A DNA stretch of 17,590 bases from an uncultured Flavonifractor sp. (lineage in GTDB: Bacteria; Bacillota; Clostridia; Oscillospirales; Oscillospiraceae), in the NCBI GenBank assembly GCA_947384055.1, contig CANDFO010000050.1, positions 1-17,590 on the forward strand. Reading direction: 5' to 3'. Numbering within the stretch: the stretch's first letter is position 1; each line of letters begins with the position of its first letter. Shown here piece after piece: positions 15,339-17,590 of the stretch. The position numbers and the translations under genes are program-made. The notes under the pieces are model-generated. The model made no database searches. It had not been told where the DNA came from and was given only the letters and a program-made list of their open reading frames with translations.

Positions 15339-15791
15339 ATGGACCGCATTACCTTGCAAAAAGTTGATGAATCCAATTTTATCGACTGCTTTTCCCTGAA
15401 ATTAGATGCCCAGCAGGAAAAATTTGTGTCTCATCCCATCCGCAGCCTGGCCCAGGCGTATGTATACTACAAACAGTGTACGCCTTTCGCGGTCTGCCGT
15501 GCCGGTCAAGTGGTCGGGTATCTTATGGTCATCTATGACTACGACGAGGAGGCTTACTTCATCTGGCATTTGATGATCGACGTCCAGCACCAGGGCAGGG
15601 GCTATGGGAGAGCGGCCATGGAGTCGGCCCTTGCCTATATCCGTACCAAGCCCTTTGGGGACTCCGACACCGTCCGGCTGACGGTCAGCCCGGAAAATTC
15701 CGCCGCCTGTCATTTATACCGGACGCTGCGCTTCGCTGCCACCGGCCGGGTGGACGAAGATGAAATCGAGCTGGAACGGACGCTTGCCTGA
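15339..15791 (+). CDS. GNAT family N-acetyltransferase (polyamine acetyltransferase-like)
   Basis: 150 aa. The acetyl-CoA loop QGRGYG (85-90) follows the strand FIWHLMIDVQH, and the C-terminal VSPENSAACHLYRTLRF is the standard GNAT motif B. The overall pattern resembles BltD/PaiA-type spermidine or amine acetyltransferases, but the acceptor cannot be settled from sequence. AAGGAGGAAG precedes the ATG. It separates ilvN from ilvC without an evident functional link. ilvC has its own promoter, so this gene may simply be an insertion into the ilv cluster. No strong promoter of its own was found; it may be read from ilvBN. Confidence 0.88.
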   Translation: MDRITLQKVDESNFIDCFSLKLDAQQEKFVSHPIRSLAQAYVYYKQCTPFAVCRAGQVVGYLMVIYDYDEEAYFIWHLMIDVQHQGRGYGRAAMESALAYIRTKPFGDSDTVRLTVSPENSAACHLYRTLRFAATGRVDEDEIELERTLA

Positions 15792-15908
15792 TTTCCGCTC
15801 TGTGCGGCGTCCGTAAAGCGTGAACGCCTGTATTCACAACCGACAGACGCCGGTTCGCCGGGTCCTTTGCAGATTGTATCACAGTTATCATTCTTTTTCC
15901 CCAAACTG

Positions 15909-15917
15909 TGCTATAGT
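15909..15917 (+). promoter_or_regulatory. Extended -10 promoter for ilvC
   Basis: TG-C-TATAGT forms an extended -10 element (TATAGT at 15912-15917). No good -35 hexamer stands at the expected place, which extended -10 promoters can tolerate. The start point would be near 15924, the first base of the first leader hairpin. Confidence 0.55.
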
Positions 15918-16020
15918 CAAAGTGGTTCCAAAGGAGCAAATTGCTCCTTTGGAACCCTGCGGCGAAAATCAACGCAGGGACCCCTAATGCGGCCCTGCGT
16001 TGGACTTCATAGACGCCGCC

Positions 16021-16104
16021 GGCGTGCATTGCACGCTCCAGTGGGCCAATGGCCCACTGGAGGAAAAAGCGCATGTTGCGCTTTTTCAACTGCGGCGACT
16101 ATAT
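16021..16104 (+). repeat. 84-bp triple-hairpin repeat, copy 2
   Basis: Identical to positions 1-84 except at 16076 (T for C), in the loop of the third hairpin, so all stems are preserved. Hairpins at 16022-16036, 16036-16062 and 16063-16087. The tail CTGCGGCGA also follows the unrelated hairpin at 15924-15956. Confidence 0.9.
16063..16087 (+). terminator. Terminator-like hairpin in the ilvC leader
   Basis: GAAAAAGCGCA pairs with TGCGCTTTTTC across the loop TGT. It lies between the promoter and the ilvC ATG (71 bases downstream), where termination would be conditional if it occurs. The GC core is short, so it may be weak. Confidence 0.45.
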
Positions 16105-16158
16105 CATAAACCCCAAATTCCCCAAAAATCAGCAAGAAGAAAAAAGGAGTGCATCGCC

Positions 16159-17178
16159 ATGGCAAAAATGTATTATGAGAAAGACTGTGAGCTGTCCTAC
16201 CTGAACGGCAAAAAAATCGCCATCATCGGCTACGGCTCCCAGGGCCACGCCCACGCGCTGAACCTGCGGGATTCCGGCTGCGACGTCATCGTGGGCCTGC
16301 GCAGGGGCGGTAAGAGCTGGCCTGTAGCGGAGAAGGACGGCTTTACCGTCATGACCGTGGCTGAGGCCACCAAAGCCGCCGACATCATTATGATCCTCAT
16401 CAACGATGAAGCCCAGGCCGATATGTACAAGGCCGACATCGCCCCCAACCTCACCGAGGGCAAAGCCATCGCCTTCGCCCACGGCTTTAACATCCGCTAT
16501 CAGCAGATCGTCCCCCCCGCCGGGGTAGACGTATTCATGGCCGCCCCCAAGGGCCCCGGTCACACCGTCCGCTCCCAGTACGTGGCCGGCAAGGGCGTAC
16601 CCTGCCTGGTGGCCGTGGAGCAGAATGCCACCGGCAACGCCTATAAGATCGCCCTGGCTTACATCGCCGGCATCGGCGGCGCCCGGGCCGGCGTCATGGA
16701 GACCACCTTCCACGATGAGACCGAGACCGACTTGTTTGGTGAGCAGGCCGTCCTCTGCGGCGGCGTGGTGGACCTGATGCGCTGCGGCTTTGAGACCCTG
16801 GTGGAGGCCGGCTATGAGCCTGAGAACGCCTATTTTGAGTGCATCCATGAGATGAAGCTCATCATTGACCTGATCAATAAGGGCGGCGTGGCGATGATGA
16901 ACTATTCCATCTCCGACACCGCGGAATTCGGCGAGTATGTCTCCGGTCCTCGGGTGCTCCCCTATGAGGAGACCAAAAAGAATATGCGCAAAGTGCTGGA
17001 TGACATTCAGGACGGCACATTTGCGGGCCGCTGGATTGCCGAGAACAAGAACGGCCGCACCTTCTTCAACTCCAAGCGGGCGCAGCTGGCCAGGCATCAG
17101 ATGGAGATTGTGGGCGCAGAGCTGCGCAAAAACATGCTCTGGGGCGACGACCAGGATATGGACTCTGCGTCCAACTGA
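16159..17178 (+). CDS. ilvC: Ketol-acid reductoisomerase (class I)
   Basis: 339 aa, class I length. It converts acetolactate and acetohydroxybutyrate to the dihydroxy acids using NAD(P)H and Mg, following IlvBN. Seen are the Rossmann motif GYGSQG (24-29), the cofactor loop GLRRGGKSW (46-54) with Arg48 and Ser53 favouring NADPH (Gly51 replaces the Ser often found in this loop), AAPKGPGHTVR with the catalytic Lys, the metal-binding ETETDLFGEQ, and the second acidic pair in ECIHEMKLI. The start is the ATG after AAGGAG; the open frame upstream runs through the repeat and is not coding. It has its own promoter and structured leader, separate from ilvBN. Confidence 0.97.
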   Translation: MAKMYYEKDCELSYLNGKKIAIIGYGSQGHAHALNLRDSGCDVIVGLRRGGKSWPVAEKDGFTVMTVAEATKAADIIMILINDEAQADMYKADIAPNLTEGKAIAFAHGFNIRYQQIVPPAGVDVFMAAPKGPGHTVRSQYVAGKGVPCLVAVEQNATGNAYKIALAYIAGIGGARAGVMETTFHDETETDLFGEQAVLCGGVVDLMRCGFETLVEAGYEPENAYFECIHEMKLIIDLINKGGVAMMNYSISDTAEFGEYVSGPRVLPYEETKKNMRKVLDDIQDGTFAGRWIAENKNGRTFFNSKRAQLARHQMEIVGAELRKNMLWGDDQDMDSASN

Positions 17179-17191
17179 AGTCTGAGACACC

Positions 17192-17374
17192 ATGGGTATT
17201 GAAACGGTTTTAGGCGGCGCGGTCCTGCTGATTATTGTGCTGGCTCTGTGCAATCCCCGCCTGCGGAAGGACATGAAGAGCGGGCACAGCTCTATGGACG
17301 ACGTGCTTCGGCAGGGCCGGGAGGACCTGAAGGATGCCCTCCGGAACCGCAAGAAAAAGGACCCCCGCGAATAG
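17192..17374 (+). CDS. Small single-helix membrane protein, unknown
   Basis: 60 aa. One N-terminal hydrophobic segment (about residues 5-20, TVLGGAVLLIIVLALC) is followed by a highly charged tail (NPRLRKDMKSGHSS, then RQGREDLKDALRNRKKKDPRE), as in small N-anchored proteins. I do not recognise a family. It starts 13 bases after ilvC but has only a weak ribosome binding site, so expression is uncertain and probably by coupling to ilvC. Repeat family copies follow directly after its stop. Confidence 0.5.
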   Translation: MGIETVLGGAVLLIIVLALCNPRLRKDMKSGHSSMDDVLRQGREDLKDALRNRKKKDPRE

Positions 17375-17460
17375 TCGGTGATTTCTCCGATGCACATGTC
17401 GCCGGAGAAATCCGTCTTGGACTTTTTTCCCGCCTGCGGCCGGGAACTCTGCGAGGCTTT
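17375..17460 (-). repeat. Multi-stem repeat family, copy D
   Basis: Same orientation as copy C. The 33-base stem-loop at 17380-17412 has a perfect 10-bp stem GATTTCTCCG/CGGAGAAATC and a 13-base loop with core GCACATGT. It is followed by a TTCCCG/CGGGAA stem (about 17427-17446) and AACTCTGCGAGG. Both stems differ in sequence from copies A and C yet pair. Confidence 0.82.
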
Positions 17461-17472
17461 TTCCTCAATCTG

Positions 17473-17504
17473 GGGGGGAGCACGGCAAACACGGTGCTCC
17501 CCCC
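17473..17504. terminator. 11-bp GC-rich hairpin between repeat copies D and E
   Basis: GGGGGGAGCAC pairs with GTGCTCCCCCC across a ten-base loop. It is the centre of a larger inverted arrangement formed by copies D and E. No T-run follows. Confidence 0.4.
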
Positions 17505-17510
17505 AACTTG

Positions 17511-17590
17511 TCGAAAAACTTCTCCCACAGGAAAACCTCGCAGAGTTTTGCCGCCCGAGGGCGGCAAAATAAAGTCAAAATTGGTCATTT
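17511..17590 (+). repeat. Multi-stem repeat family, copy E (cut by the window end)
   Basis: In the orientation of copy A: CCCACAGGAAAACCTCGCAG, then the stem TTTTGCCGCC/GGCGGCAAAA, AATAAAGTCAAAA and GGTCATTT, where the window ends inside the expected CACATGT stem. Closely matches 3454-3520. Opposite in direction to copy D, giving an inverted pair around 17488. Confidence 0.88.

Larger units (their letters stand above)
15924..16104 (+). promoter_or_regulatory. Hairpin-rich ilvC leader with alternative pairings
   Basis: Starting at the predicted transcript start are a 16-bp perfect inverted repeat (15924-15956), then CCCTGCG (15955-15961), CAACGCAGGG (15970-15979) and CCCTGCGTTG (15993-16002). 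The middle segment can pair with either neighbour (7 or 10 pairs) but not both. The 84-bp triple-hairpin repeat follows (16021-16104), its last hairpin being terminator-like. Together this resembles an attenuator, but no T-box motif or leader peptide was found. The 367-base gap 15792-16158 also holds a CCGG-TTCG-CCGG hairpin (15850-15861) after the GNAT gene. Confidence 0.5.

Noticed and set aside
15924..16104. T-box riboswitch for ilvC
   Set aside because: No AGGGTGG-type antiterminator sequence or specifier-loop layout was found in the leader, although T-boxes are common on ilv genes in Firmicutes.
16000..16158. Longer ilvC start at position 16000
   Set aside because: The extra 53 codons run through the 84-bp hairpin repeat, whereas a clean AAGGAG site and the family N-terminus point to 16159.

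Overview
The window looks like the chromosome of a GC-rich, gut-type anaerobic Clostridia, most likely Oscillospiraceae (Flavonifractor, Intestinimonas or Lawsonibacter-like). This is inference from gene content (two BKACE enzymes, an RNHCP protein, a C_GCAxxG_C_C protein, DUF4177), strong AGGAGG-type ribosome binding sites, A-type promoters with 17-base spacers, and a sigma-54 promoter. No rRNA, tRNA, CRISPR array, transposase or phage gene was found.

Layout. (1) 1-3388: a plus-strand operon behind a clear -24/-12 sigma-54 promoter and three upstream dyads. It encodes a VOC-fold protein, a long BKACE (DUF849) enzyme, a three-helix SemiSWEET/PQ-loop-like membrane protein and a Kce-length BKACE enzyme. 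(2) 3404-3666: a palindrome-bounded repeat element. (3) 3730-4745, minus strand: an RNHCP zinc-knuckle protein with a structured leader, and an unknown 120-aa protein. (4) 4898-5701: a ZIP metal transporter. (5) 5951-8684: recG, a DUF4177 protein and a C_GCAxxG_C_C redox protein, behind a good promoter. (6) 8870-11650, minus strand: an L-threonine-aldolase-like enzyme and glnS. (7) 11824-12504: an AT-rich RibD_C reductase with its own promoter. (8) 12875-17178: ilvB, ilvN, a GNAT acetyltransferase and ilvC (branched-chain amino-acid synthesis), with ilvC behind its own promoter and a long hairpin-rich leader. (9) 17192-17590: a 60-aa membrane peptide, then repeats.

How the genes work together. 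The first operon reads as an inducible beta-keto-acid catabolic module. BKACE enzymes condense a beta-keto acid with acetyl-CoA, giving acetoacetate and a new acyl-CoA; the small membrane protein could move a substrate or product, and the VOC protein may process an intermediate. The activator that would drive the sigma-54 promoter is not in the window. ilvB, ilvN and ilvC supply the first two steps of valine/isoleucine synthesis.

The most unusual material is intergenic. An 84-bp triple-hairpin repeat occurs once upstream of the sigma-54 operon and once inside the ilvC leader. A separate multi-stem repeat family occurs at five places; its stems change sequence but keep pairing around a conserved CACATGT loop core. 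The RNHCP leader can fold two mutually exclusive ways, one of which hides the ribosome binding site. Both ends of the window lie in repeats.
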